Below, in pieces: positions 7,275-16,854 of a stretch of 20,299 bases of DNA (its first letter is position 1; each line of letters begins with the position of its first letter). The stretch covers positions 1 to 20,299 of the forward strand of contig URIA01000043.1 of the NCBI GenBank assembly GCA_900547765.1, read 5' to 3'. The notes under the pieces are model-generated. The model was not told the DNA's origin. It was given only the letters and a program-made list of their open reading frames with translations, and made no database searches. Made by a program: the position numbers and the translations under genes. The stretch comes from an uncultured Collinsella sp. Its GTDB lineage: Bacteria; Actinomycetota; Coriobacteriia; Coriobacteriales; Coriobacteriaceae.

Positions 7275-7287
7275 GGTCTACCCTTTC

Positions 7288-7326
7288 AAAAAGCATGCCC
7301 GGGGTGGCTGGGCCATCCCGGGCATG
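7288..7326 (-). terminator. Hairpin plus U-tract between atpC and murA (terminator or attenuator)
   Basis: On the minus strand CATGCCCGGG pairs with CCCGGGCATG (7294-7303 with 7317-7326), with inner ATGG/CCAT pairs possible, followed by CTTTTTG. This is a canonical intrinsic terminator for the atp operon, and it lies immediately ahead of the murA ribosome-binding site. Confidence 0.85.
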
Positions 7327-7362
7327 ATGTGTTCGCAAATGGTCGAACGCTAAATCGTTTGA

Positions 7363-7755
7363 CTATTGGGCAAGCTTGAGCTTACACCATGCGATTTCAT
7401 TATAGAGGTAGGCGCGGCGTGCATCATCCTCCGACAAATTACCCAGCTTCTCTTCAAAACCTTGAATATCAGCTTTAAGCTTGTCGGCATCGACGGTCGC
7501 CAAATCGCAAGCGCGCTCGGCGAGAACGGTCACGACATCGTCCGCAACCTGGGCATAGCCGCCGGCCACGGCAAACGTGTGGTCGACAGTGCCCATGGCC
7601 TTATCGGAAACGCGAACGTAACCGCGGTCGATCGTGCAGATCTCGCTGGAGTGAGCAGGCAGAACGCCAAACTCGCCATCCGTGGACGGAATCGACACAA
7701 ACGCAGCGTCGCCCTCATAGGCGCAGCTCACGGGGCACACGATGCGGATACGCAT
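7363..7755 (-). CDS. atpC: ATP synthase F1 subunit epsilon
   Basis: Central-stalk subunit that links gamma to the c-ring and can inhibit ATP hydrolysis. The 130-residue protein has the N-terminal beta-sandwich with the family blocks GEFGVLPAHS (about 27-36) and FAVAGGYAQV (about 61-70), and a helical C-terminal hairpin. The ATG is three bases after the atpD stop and uses a GGGGAGAAG ribosome-binding site inside the end of atpD. It is the last atp gene and is followed by a terminator hairpin. Confidence 0.95.
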   Translation of the reverse strand: MRIRIVCPVSCAYEGDAAFVSIPSTDGEFGVLPAHSSEICTIDRGYVRVSDKAMGTVDHTFAVAGGYAQVADDVVTVLAERACDLATVDADKLKADIQGFEEKLGNLSEDDARRAYLYNEIAWCKLKLAQ

Positions 7756-7758
7756 AAC

Positions 7759-9212
<1,454 letters not shown>

Positions 9213-9213
<1 letters not shown>

Positions 9214-10121
9214 TACTGTTCCTCCAATGCTGAGGCTCCGCCGACGATCTCGTTAATCTCGGTCGTGATCGAAGCCTGGCGCACGCGACTATACGTGCGG
9301 GTAAGGGTCGAGATGATCGCGGTGGCGTTTTCCGTCGCGGAGTGCATGGCCTTGCGGCGTGCACCCTGCTCGGCAGCCGCCGAATCGATCAGGGCCTGGT
9401 AGATGACCGTCAGGATATAAGACGGCACAAGCTTGCCGAGAACATGCTCGGGAGAGGGCACGAACTCGAACGTGGACGAGATGCGCTTAGGGGCGTCGGT
9501 CTCGTTCTTACGCGGACCGTGGGCCATAGCGATCATCTCGGGGTCGAGCGGCAACAGATGCTCGACGCGAAGCTCCTGATCCACGCGGTTCTTGGCGTGG
9601 TGGTAGACAAGCTCGACACGGTCAAGCTCACCGGCACGATACGCATCGCAGATATGAGAGGAGATCATGCGGGCCTGATTGAAATCGGGCTCAGAGGAGT
9701 TGCCCTCAAAGTGCATGACGACGTTTGCGCGGTCACGGAAATACGTGGCCGGTTTGCGCCCACACGCGATGATCTCGCACTCGATGCCGTCGTTCGCCCA
9801 AGAAGCGGCGAGCTTTTCGGCCGTACGCTCCACCGTCGTATTGAAACCGCCGGCAAGGCCGCGGTCCGAGGCAATAACGACAATCAGGCCATGCTTGACG
9901 CTCTCATGCTTCTGCAGCATGGGATCGGTGCCCGAACAGGAGGCGTCACCGGCGACCGTCAACATGACGTCGGTCAGCGCCTCCTTATAGGGCTCGGCCT
10001 GCTTGGAGCGATCGAGGGCACGACGGATCTTGGCCGTAGAGACCATCTCCATCGTGCGCGTGATCTGCTTGGTCGTGGTAACCGAGGAGATTCGCTTCTT
10101 AATGTCGCGAAGGTTGGCCAT
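9213..10121 (-). CDS. atpG: ATP synthase F1 subunit gamma
   Basis: Rotor shaft of F1. The N-terminal helix LRDIKKRISSVTTTKQITRT and the C-terminal helix ending in ITTEINEIVGGASAL are the family's two best conserved segments and are both intact. The protein has 302 residues, slightly above the usual 285-290. The ATG is five bases after the atpA stop, with GAGGAG in the end of atpA as ribosome-binding site. The stop overlaps the atpD start by one base. Confidence 0.97.
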
Positions 10122-10126
10122 GGGGC

Positions 10127-11725
10127 TTAGTTCTCCTCTGATCCAGAAACATCCGAATGGTGCTTGGCCATGAACTGCTGCTTGAAGTCGCCGATGACGC
10201 GCAAGAGCTCAGCCTTGGTGTCATCATCGATCTTCTTGGCGCGAACCTTGTCGAGCAGCGAGCCAAAGCCATTGTCCATGTACTCGATGAGCTCGGCACG
10301 GAAAGGCAGCACGTCGGCGATCTCCAGGTCATCCAGGAAGCCCTCGTTGCCAGCGAACAGCGTAACGATCTGTTCGCCAACCTCAAACGGCTTGTAACGC
10401 GGCTGCTTCAGGAGCTCGGTCATGCGGGCACCATGGGTCAGCTGCTTCTGAGTAGCCTCGTCGAGGTCGGAGCCGAACTGCGTAAAGCCGGCGAGCTCCT
10501 GGTACGAAGCGAGGTCCAGACGGAGGTTGCCGGCGACCTGCTTCATAGCCTTGGTCTGCGCGTCGCCACCGACGCGGGACACGGAAATGCCCACGTCGAC
10601 TGCCGGGCGCTGGCCCTGGAAGAAGAGCTCGGACTGCAGGTAGATCTGACCATCGGTAATGGAAATGACGTTGGTCGGAATGTAGGCCGAGACGTCGCCG
10701 TCCTGGGTCTCGATGATCGGCAGTGCCGTCATGGAGCCGTAGCCGTTCTTCTTGGACATCTTGACGGCACGCTCGAGCAGACGAGAGTGCAGGTAGAAGA
10801 TGTCGCCAGGATAGGCCTCGCGTCCGGGCGGACGATGCAGCGTCAGCGACATCTGACGGTAGGCCACGGCCTGCTTGGACAGGTCGTCGTAGATGACGAG
10901 CACGTGGCCGCCGGGGTTGGTCTCGCTAGCGGGCTTGCCGTCCTCGCCGTTGTACATGAAGAACTCGCCGATAGCGGCACCGGCCATAGGCGCGATGTAC
11001 TGCATAGGGGCGGAATCGGCAGCGGTTGCCGAAACGATGATGGTGTAGTCGAGCGCACCGTGCTGAGCGAGGGTCTCGCGGATGTTGGCAACCGTGGAGG
11101 CCTTCTGGCCGATGGCGACATAGATGCAGACCATGCCCTTGCCGCGCTGGTTGAGGATAGCGTCGATGGCGATGGCGGTCTTACCGGTCTTACGGTCGCC
11201 AATGATGAGCTCACGCTGACCACGGCCGATAGGCACCATGGAGTCGATGGCCAACAGACCGGTCTGAACCGGCTCGCACACCGGGGTACGGTCGATGACG
11301 CCGGGGGCCTTGAACTCGATGGGGCGACGGTGCGTGGCGACGATGTCGCCCAGGCCGTCGATGGGCTGGCCGAGCGGATTGACAACGCGGCCGAGCATGG
11401 CACGGCTCACGGGGATATCCATAATGCGGCCAGTGGTGCGGCACTCGTCGCCTTCCTTGATGGAGTCGACGGCACCAAACAGAACGGCGCCGACCTCGTC
11501 ACGGTCAAGGTTCTGGGCAAGGCCGAAGACGGTCTCACCGGTATCGGAGCTCTTGAACTCCAGAAGCTCGCCTGCCATGGCGCTCTTGAGGCCGGAGACG
11601 CGCGCGATGCCGTCGCCTACCTCGTCGACCGTTGAAACCTCATGCGTATCGACCGTCGCGGAGAGGCTCGTGAGCTGCTCCTGCAGTTTCTTGGCGATAT
11701 CCTGGGCATTGAGGGTTTCGGACAT
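10127..11725 (-). CDS. atpA: ATP synthase F1 subunit alpha
   Basis: Non-catalytic nucleotide-binding subunit of the F1 hexamer. The Walker A loop is GDRKTGKT (176-183), followed by the alpha block AYRQMSLTLHRPPGREAYPGDIF split over the centre, with SRLLERA after it. The C-terminus extends about 20 residues past the usual end. The protein has 532 residues. The ATG overlaps the atpH stop by one base (TAATG) and is preceded by GGAGGTGAA. Confidence 0.98.
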   Translation of the reverse strand: MSETLNAQDIAKKLQEQLTSLSATVDTHEVSTVDEVGDGIARVSGLKSAMAGELLEFKSSDTGETVFGLAQNLDRDEVGAVLFGAVDSIKEGDECRTTGRIMDIPVSRAMLGRVVNPLGQPIDGLGDIVATHRRPIEFKAPGVIDRTPVCEPVQTGLLAIDSMVPIGRGQRELIIGDRKTGKTAIAIDAILNQRGKGMVCIYVAIGQKASTVANIRETLAQHGALDYTIIVSATAADSAPMQYIAPMAGAAIGEFFMYNGEDGKPASETNPGGHVLVIYDDLSKQAVAYRQMSLTLHRPPGREAYPGDIFYLHSRLLERAVKMSKKNGYGSMTALPIIETQDGDVSAYIPTNVISITDGQIYLQSELFFQGQRPAVDVGISVSRVGGDAQTKAMKQVAGNLRLDLASYQELAGFTQFGSDLDEATQKQLTHGARMTELLKQPRYKPFEVGEQIVTLFAGNEGFLDDLEIADVLPFRAELIEYMDNGFGSLLDKVRAKKIDDDTKAELLRVIGDFKQQFMAKHHSDVSGSEEN

Positions 11726-12201
11726 TAGGCTTCACCTCCGTACGAATTAGCAGAGTTTGCGAGGGTCTCCTGCGCGATGCGCAGCTGCGTCTTGACGGAA
11801 ATGTCACGACGCTCGCCGCGGGCCTCGAGCACCAGGCCGCCCACAATAGACGGGTCGACCTGCTCGATAAGGAATACCTTGCGGCCGAAGTCCTGCTCGC
11901 ATTTCTTAGTGATGGTTTGACGCAGCTCGTCGTCGAGCGGGATCGCCGTGGTGACGGTCACGCCCACTACATCCTCGTCTTCCTCGGCAACATACTTAAA
12001 GGCAGCTGCCACCTTGGGAAGAAGGTCGAGCTGGTCGCGCTTGGACATGGTGTCGAGCACGGCGATGATCTCGGGGCTGGCAGAAGCCAGGCGCTCAATC
12101 ATCTCGAGGTCCTCGAACACATGGTTCTCGGCCTTGGCGGCTTCCAGAAGGGAGCGCGCGTAGGTCTCGAGCACCTTGTCCTGATAGCGGCTAGTCGGCA
12201 T
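11725..12201 (-). CDS. atpH: ATP synthase F1 subunit delta
   Basis: Peripheral-stalk subunit joining the b subunits to the top of F1. The N-terminal ETYARSLLEAA and C-terminal DPSIVGGLVLEARGERRD blocks identify the OSCP/delta family. At 158 residues it is about 20 shorter than most bacterial delta subunits, with no sign of frameshift. Its start overlaps the end of atpF by 11 bases, so it is translated from within that gene. Confidence 0.93.
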   Translation of the reverse strand: MPTSRYQDKVLETYARSLLEAAKAENHVFEDLEMIERLASASPEIIAVLDTMSKRDQLDLLPKVAAAFKYVAEEDEDVVGVTVTTAIPLDDELRQTITKKCEQDFGRKVFLIEQVDPSIVGGLVLEARGERRDISVKTQLRIAQETLANSANSYGGEA

Positions 12202-12793
12202 TCAGGCTACCTGCTTCCTGGATGTAGCGCTCGATGAGCTTCTTCTGCTCGGCATCGTCCTCGAGTGCCTCGCCCACGATCTTGGTGGCGACGGCAACGG
12301 ACAGGTCGGCGATGGAGCTCGCGGCACCGGCGTAAATGGACTTGCGCTCGTCCTCGACGGTCGCATGGGCCTTGGCGATGATCTCCTCGGCCTCCTTGTG
12401 AGCAGCCTCGATGATACGGGCGCGCTCGGACTCGGCGTCCTTACGGGCCTCGAGAACGATGTCGGCAGCCTGACGACGGGCGTCGGTGACGATCGAGTCG
12501 GACTCAGCGCGCTTGGCGATGGCCTCCTGCTTGGTCTTCTCGGCCTCGTCGAGGCTCTCCTCGATCTTCTTGCCGCGCTCCTCCATGGTCTTCATGATGC
12601 CCGGCAGGGCGACCTTGGCCAGCACGATCCAGATAATCAGGAAGGCGATAAGCGCCGGGATGAACTCCGCCATCTTAGGGATGAGGATGTCCGCACCGGC
12701 AGCGCCGTCCTCGGCGAACGCGGAAACCGGCATGAGCAGCGCGGCCGCGGACGCGGAGAGTGCGATCGCGCTCTTCTGGGATGAAAGATTCAT
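12191..12793 (-). CDS. atpF: ATP synthase Fo subunit b
   Basis: Peripheral-stalk membrane subunit. After an Ala-rich hydrophobic N-terminus (about 5-27, ending in the signal-peptidase-like VSAFA-ED), a second membrane helix (about 45-63) leads into a long charged coiled coil (about 66-175) typical of b. Length is 200 residues rather than about 160-170, the surplus being the N-terminal segment. The ATG has GGAG eight bases upstream and lies 15 bases after the atpE stop. Confidence 0.93.
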   Translation of the reverse strand: MNLSSQKSAIALSASAAALLMPVSAFAEDGAAGADILIPKMAEFIPALIAFLIIWIVLAKVALPGIMKTMEERGKKIEESLDEAEKTKQEAIAKRAESDSIVTDARRQAADIVLEARKDAESERARIIEAAHKEAEEIIAKAHATVEDERKSIYAGAASSIADLSVAVATKIVGEALEDDAEQKKLIERYIQEAGSLNAD

Positions 12794-12808
12794 ACTTGAC
12801 GCTCCGTG

Positions 12809-13003
12809 CTATTTAACGATCAGCGCGACAACGAAGCCGATCAGAGCCAGAGCCTCGCCGAAGGCGGAGCCCATGATGAAGACGGTGAACACGCGGCCCT
12901 GGACCTCAGGCTGACGGGCCATAGCACCCGTAGCACCCAGAGCAGACAGGCCGATAGCAAGACCAGCGCCGATAACACCGAGACCGTAACCGATAACTCC
13001 CAC
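12809..13003 (-). CDS. atpE: ATP synthase Fo subunit c
   Basis: Rotor-ring proteolipid. Two membrane helices flank the polar loop RQPE (30-33), and the ion-binding carboxylate is Glu50 in GSAFGEALAL. The residue after Glu50 is Ala and helix 1 has no Gln ligand, which favours protons over sodium. The start is GTG with an excellent AAGGAGG site five bases upstream; an in-frame TAA occurs 27 bases upstream with no other usual start codon between, so the product is 64 residues, shorter than the usual 70-90. A structured 125-nt untranslated stretch precedes it. Confidence 0.95.
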   Translation of the reverse strand: MGVIGYGLGVIGAGLAIGLSALGATGAMARQPEVQGRVFTVFIMGSAFGEALALIGFVVALIVK

Positions 13004-13020
13004 GATTCCTCCTTTGTCGT

Positions 13021-13115
13021 GCGTGTCTTATTTCACGCAGGATAACCTTTTTATAACTGCCGGGCTCCATGGGTACGGGCACCGGCGGTTTAACGAATTG
13101 CCTTACCTTTAAGGC
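13021..13115 (-). promoter_or_regulatory. Structured leader between atpB and atpE
   Basis: This is the only long gap inside the atp operon. On the minus strand it holds, in order, GCCTTA/TAAGGC (13100-13115), a GCCGG/CCGGC pairing around 13060-13088 and GCGTG/CACGC (13021-13038). The last ends 12 bases before the AAGGAGG site of atpE. It may raise atpE translation, since c is needed in many copies, or mark a processing site. Confidence 0.5.
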
Positions 13116-13127
13116 ACGAACGGAAGA

Positions 13128-13931
13128 CTACTCCTCCTCCGCGACCTCCTCTGCCTCGGAGACATACACGGCGGTAAGGACCGTGAAGACGTAAGCCTGG
13201 ATGGCGCCGACCACAAGCTCGATCGCATAGATCAGGATGAGGATGGCAAGCCAAGCCAGCGAAGGCAGGGCGCCGACGGCGTGGGCCGCGGAAACCTGCT
13301 GAAGCAGCGGCTGCATGAACATGCTCGCCATGATGGCGAACGAGCCCATGACCACGTGTCCTGCAAACATGTTGCAGAACAGACGAACGGCGAGCGTGAT
13401 GAGGCGCAGGAAGGTCGAGAAGAGCTCGACGACCCACACGAGCACGTTCATCGGGAAGCTCACGCCCTGCGGGGCGAGGCTCTTGATGTAGCCGATCACG
13501 CCGTGAGCCTTGCATCCGTAGTAGATGAAGTACACGAAGGCGAAGATGGCGAGCGCGGCGGTGGAGCCGATTGCACCGGTGCCGGGCTTCATTCCCGGGA
13601 TCAGGCCGATCATGTTATTGATCAGGATGAACAGGAAAAGCGAGCACAGGAACGGGAAGTGCTTCTTCCAGTTCTCACCCACGACACCCTTGCCGATATC
13701 GTTCTCGACGTACTCGATGATGTACTCGAAACCGTTGACGAAGAAGCCCTTGGGAACCAGGGTCTGCTTCTTCTTGAACACGGCCAGGACGATCAGGAGC
13801 ACGATCGTGGAGACGATCAGCCAAAACGAGTACTGCGTGATGCCGCAGCTCAGATCGCCCACGACAGGGGTGGAGCTGAACTCGCTGACCAGATGATTAA
13901 TCTCATCAGGCAGCTTTTCAAAAATTTCCAC
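13128..13931 (-). CDS. atpB: ATP synthase Fo subunit a
   Basis: Membrane stator subunit providing the proton half-channels. The protein has 267 residues and several hydrophobic helices. The essential arginine is Arg183 in LAVRLFCNMFAGH, and INNMIGLIPG and SLAPQGVSFPMN are the family's other marks. It ends in an acidic EEAEEVAEEE tail. The start is GTG, with AAAGG seven bases upstream in the end of the preceding atpI-like gene. Confidence 0.96.
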   Translation of the reverse strand: MEIFEKLPDEINHLVSEFSSTPVVGDLSCGITQYSFWLIVSTIVLLIVLAVFKKKQTLVPKGFFVNGFEYIIEYVENDIGKGVVGENWKKHFPFLCSLFLFILINNMIGLIPGMKPGTGAIGSTAALAIFAFVYFIYYGCKAHGVIGYIKSLAPQGVSFPMNVLVWVVELFSTFLRLITLAVRLFCNMFAGHVVMGSFAIMASMFMQPLLQQVSAAHAVGALPSLAWLAILILIYAIELVVGAIQAYVFTVLTAVYVSEAEEVAEEE

Positions 13932-13934
13932 GAC

Positions 13935-14246
13935 TTACCTTTCGACCTCATGAGGATCTCGCAGCGCCTTGGCGACGCGAACCGTGCAGGCGGCCATAAA
14001 GGCCACGAAGCCGATCGCCTCGCCCAGGAGGAACATGCGAAATGCCTCTCCGAACAACACAAACACAACCAAGGTAAAGACGAGCAGGGCGATTGCCGAG
14101 ACCGCCAGACTCACCATACCCTTAAGCATGTCCGCATTCTGTTTATCGTCAAGAACCGGCTTGAGCGTAAAGACAAAGGGAAGGAAGGCAATTGCGCCCG
14201 CGATGGCGCCTGCAACGATAGCGAGCAGATCGGCTATCTGAAACAT
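13935..14246 (-). CDS. atpI: AtpI-like small membrane protein, first gene of the atp operon
   Basis: A 103-residue protein with about three hydrophobic segments (about 5-28, 43-66 and 70-91) and a basic C-terminal end. Sequence signatures are weak; the identification rests on size, membrane character and its place directly before atpB, where AtpI (c-ring assembly or magnesium role) is usual. The ATG is chosen because GAGG lies six bases upstream; a GTG 12 bases further up has poorer spacing. Its stop is three bases before the atpB GTG. Confidence 0.65.
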   Translation of the reverse strand: MFQIADLLAIVAGAIAGAIAFLPFVFTLKPVLDDKQNADMLKGMVSLAVSAIALLVFTLVVFVLFGEAFRMFLLGEAIGFVAFMAACTVRVAKALRDPHEVER

Positions 14247-14308
14247 TGGCGTCCTCACTTTCCTTTTTTAACGCCTCACAGAACAGTTCCCGCCAAACAT
14301 TGGTGACT

Positions 14309-14353
14309 ATTGTACGAGCCAATCGCTAAAGTACAACCGAAAAAGCATCGGTT
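14309..14353 (-). promoter_or_regulatory. Promoter of the atp operon with an overlapping palindrome
   Basis: On the minus strand TTGTAC (14331-14336), a 16-base spacer and TACAAT (14309-14314) form a good sigma-70-type promoter 63 bases upstream of the atpI-like start. AACCGA/TCGGTT (14335-14353) is a perfect inverted repeat that touches the -35. The rest of 14247-14528 holds no gene. Confidence 0.65.
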
Positions 14354-14451
14354 AATACGCACCTGTTCGTTTTCTTAAGACCTTCTTTATGCCGCAGGTA
14401 CGGTAATACGTTTTTCTCGAACCCTGCAGGGCAAAACGTCCGTTAACAGGA

Positions 14452-14486
14452 GTGCGCGCGGTCGCCTTTTGTTCGACCGCGCGCAC
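14452..14486. terminator. Hairpin terminator downstream of upp
   Basis: GTGCGCGCGGTCG (14452-14464) pairs perfectly with CGACCGCGCGCAC (14474-14486), a 13-bp GC-rich stem with a 9-base loop, 42 bases after the upp stop. On the minus strand only TCCTGTT follows, so the U-tract is poor and termination strength is uncertain. Confidence 0.6.
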
Positions 14487-14528
14487 CGTTTCTTCGTATT
14501 TGCAGCCGCGGCCGTCTTAGCCCAGCGA

Positions 14529-15176
14529 CTAGAGCGTGCCGAAGATGCGGTCGCCGGCGTCGCCGAGGCCGGGAACGATGTAGGCGGCCTCGTTGAGATG
14601 GTCGTCGATGGCGCACGTATAAATATGTACGTCGGGGTCCTTTTCGGTCAGTGACTTGAGGCCCTCGGGCGCGGCGACGATGCACAGCATGCGGATATCC
14701 TTGACACCGCGCTCGCGCAGGTAGCTGATGGCCATCTCGGCCGAACCGCCCGTGGCGAGCATGGGGTCGACGACCAGGCAGATGCGCTGGTCGATATCCT
14801 TGGGCATCTTGCAGTAATACTCGTGCGGCTCGTGGGTGACCTCGTCGCGCTCCATGCCGATGTGGCCCACGCGAGCGGAGGGCACCAGGTCGAGGATACC
14901 GTCGACCATGCCAAGGCCCGCACGCAGGATGGGCACGATGGCGAGTTTCTTGCCGGCAAGCTGTTTGAACGTGGCAGTAGTGATGGGGGTCTCGACCTCG
15001 ACGTCTTCCATAGGCAGGTCGCGCATGGCCTCGTAGCCGTCAAAAAGCGCGAGTTCGCGCACGAGCTGACGGAACTGGTTGGTGCCGGTGTTTTTGTCGC
15101 GCAGGATCGACAGCTTGTGCTGGACGAGCGGATGATCGACAAGCGTCACACGGGACGCATCGTAGGTGACGGTCAT
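14529..15176 (-). CDS. upp: Uracil phosphoribosyltransferase
   Basis: Pyrimidine salvage enzyme making UMP from uracil and PRPP. The 215-residue protein has the PRPP loop DPMLATGGSA and the uracil-binding C-terminus with IVPGLGDAGDR, both intact. The ATG is taken where MTVTYDASRV begins, with AAAGGGG upstream; a longer frame adds 20 residues of unlikely sequence that overlap hairpins. In many Gram-positive genomes upp directly precedes the atp operon, as here. Confidence 0.96.
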   Translation of the reverse strand: MTVTYDASRVTLVDHPLVQHKLSILRDKNTGTNQFRQLVRELALFDGYEAMRDLPMEDVEVETPITTATFKQLAGKKLAIVPILRAGLGMVDGILDLVPSARVGHIGMERDEVTHEPHEYYCKMPKDIDQRICLVVDPMLATGGSAEMAISYLRERGVKDIRMLCIVAAPEGLKSLTEKDPDVHIYTCAIDDHLNEAAYIVPGLGDAGDRIFGTL

Positions 15177-15200
15177 GGGTTGATTGCCCCTTTCGTTGCA

Positions 15201-15245
15201 GCCGCAAAACGGCCTTGCTGACAAGGCGCGCAGCAATGTTGCCGC
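15201..15245 (-). promoter_or_regulatory. Cluster of hairpins in the upp leader
   Basis: Reading the minus strand toward upp: GCGGCA-ACAT-TGCTGC (15230-15245), then GCCTTG-TCAG-CAAGGC (15212-15227), then GCCG-TTTTG-CGGC (15201-15213). The last two share two bases, so they compete, and a CGTTTTG follows the middle stem. This could be an attenuator of upp. No PyrR-type binding loop was recognised. Confidence 0.35.
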
Positions 15246-15299
15246 CGCACGCCATGCATAAGTTTAGCGGTTTGTTGTATCGAGCAGCCCATCGCAGCC

Positions 15300-16841
15300 C
15301 TACTGTGCGGTACTGAGCGAGCGCTTGACTGCATCACGCCAGCCCGCAAGGTTTTGCTCGCGACGCTCGGCGGACATATGGGGAAGGAAGGTCCTAACGA
15401 TCTGGGCATTTTGCTCCAGCTCTTCAAGGTCTTCCCAATAGCCGACGGCAAGACCCGCCAAGTACGCGGCACCGATTGCCGTGGTCTCCACCGTCTCGCA
15501 TTGCAGCACGGGGATATCCAGCAGGTCGGCCTGGAATTGCATGATGAACTCGTTGCGTGAGGCGCCGCCATCGACGGACAGGCGCTCAATCGAAAGTCCC
15601 ACGTCCTGCTCCATGGCGCGCAGCACGTCATAACTCTGGTAGGCCATGGACTCGCAGGCCGCACGCACAATGGTCGCGCGACTCGAGGCACCGGTCAGTC
15701 CGCACACGATACCGCGGGCACGCGGGTCCCACCAGGGAGCGCCCAGGCCAGCGAAGGCGGGGACGAAGTAGCAGCCCTCGTTGTCGTTGATCGAAGCGGC
15801 GAGTTGCGCGGACTCGCTCACACTCGAGATGATGCCCATGTTGTTGCGCAGCCAGTTCATGGTTGAGCCGGCGGCAAAGATAGAACCCTCGAGCGCATAG
15901 CTGATCTTGCCGTCCGCGGCGATACCGATCGTGGAGACCAGACCGTTCTTGGATTCGACGACCTCGTCGCCGGTGTTCATGAGCATAAAGCAACCCGTGC
16001 CATAGGTGTTTTTGGTCTGGCCGGGATGGAAGCAGCAGTGGCCGAACAGCGACGCCTGCTGATCGCCCGCCACGCCCATGATGGGCGGCATGTTGGTCAT
16101 GATGTCGCTCGCGACGCGGCCGTAGTCGCCCGAGCTCCAACGAACCTCGGGCATCATGGAACGTGGAACGTCAAAGAGCGCCAGCAGGTCGTCGTCCCAA
16201 TCGAGCGTATGGATATTAAAGAGCGCCGTGCGGCTGGCATTGGTGTAGTCGGTGGCAAAGACCTGACTGCCGGTGAGGTTGTAGATGAGCCAGGTGTCGA
16301 TGGTGCCGAACATGAGGTCGCCCGCTGCCGCGCTCTCACGCGCACCGTCGACGTTGTCGAGGATCCACTGCACCTTGGAAGCCGAGAAATACGGATCGAG
16401 CGTGAGTCCCGTGCGGGAGCGCACCAGCTCCTCGCAACCCTGTTCAACCAACGCGTCGATCGCCGGCGCGGTACGGCGGCACTGCCATACGATGGCGTTA
16501 TAGATCGGCTGACCGCTCACGCGGTCCCAGACCACCGTGGTCTCGCGCTGGTTGGAGATGCCGATGGCGGCAATGCGGTCGGAGTGGATACCGCTCTTAA
16601 ACTGGACTTCCATCATGACCGCGATCTGGCTGGCAAGGACCGTCATGGGGTCTTGCTCCACCCAGCCGGGACGCGGAAAGCTGGTTTTGACGCTGCGACG
16701 TGCCTGCGCGACGATGCATCCGTACTCGTCGACGATGGTCGCAAGTACCGAAGTGGTGCCGCAGTCGAGCGCCATGATGTAGGAACCGCCAAAGTTAAAC
16801 GAGGCATCTTCCATGCCCAGGCTGCCCAGATTCAACGACAT
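15300..16841 (-). CDS. glpK: Glycerol kinase
   Basis: FGGY-family kinase converting glycerol to glycerol 3-phosphate in the cytosol. The 513-residue protein has the N-terminal phosphate loop ALDCGTTS (24-31), the glycerol-site segment WVEQDP, SNQRETTVVWD, and the C-terminal signature around LSVDGGASRNEFIMQFQADL. About 20 residues precede the usual start of the fold; the ATG is supported by AAAGG, eight bases upstream. It begins 13 bases after the tsaC stop, so the two genes are cotranscribed. No glycerol facilitator or glycerol-3-phosphate dehydrogenase gene lies nearby. Confidence 0.95.
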   Translation of the reverse strand: MSLNLGSLGMEDASFNFGGSYIMALDCGTTSVLATIVDEYGCIVAQARRSVKTSFPRPGWVEQDPMTVLASQIAVMMEVQFKSGIHSDRIAAIGISNQRETTVVWDRVSGQPIYNAIVWQCRRTAPAIDALVEQGCEELVRSRTGLTLDPYFSASKVQWILDNVDGARESAAAGDLMFGTIDTWLIYNLTGSQVFATDYTNASRTALFNIHTLDWDDDLLALFDVPRSMMPEVRWSSGDYGRVASDIMTNMPPIMGVAGDQQASLFGHCCFHPGQTKNTYGTGCFMLMNTGDEVVESKNGLVSTIGIAADGKISYALEGSIFAAGSTMNWLRNNMGIISSVSESAQLAASINDNEGCYFVPAFAGLGAPWWDPRARGIVCGLTGASSRATIVRAACESMAYQSYDVLRAMEQDVGLSIERLSVDGGASRNEFIMQFQADLLDIPVLQCETVETTAIGAAYLAGLAVGYWEDLEELEQNAQIVRTFLPHMSAERREQNLAGWRDAVKRSLSTAQ

Positions 16842-16854
16842 CGCTTACACCTTT

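Noticed and set aside
7331..7348. GTTCG-N8-CGAAC near the atpC stop, considered as an SOS box
   Set aside because: The half-sites are in the reverse order of the Gram-positive LexA box (CGAAC-N4-GTTCG) and the spacing is wrong.
10157..11635. Plus-strand open frame of 492 codons over atpA
   Set aside because: Antisense shadow of atpA with no recognisable motif or ribosome-binding site.
12809..13003. Sodium-type ATP synthase c-ring
   Set aside because: The residue after Glu50 is Ala rather than Ser or Thr, and helix 1 lacks the Gln ligand, so proton coupling is more likely.
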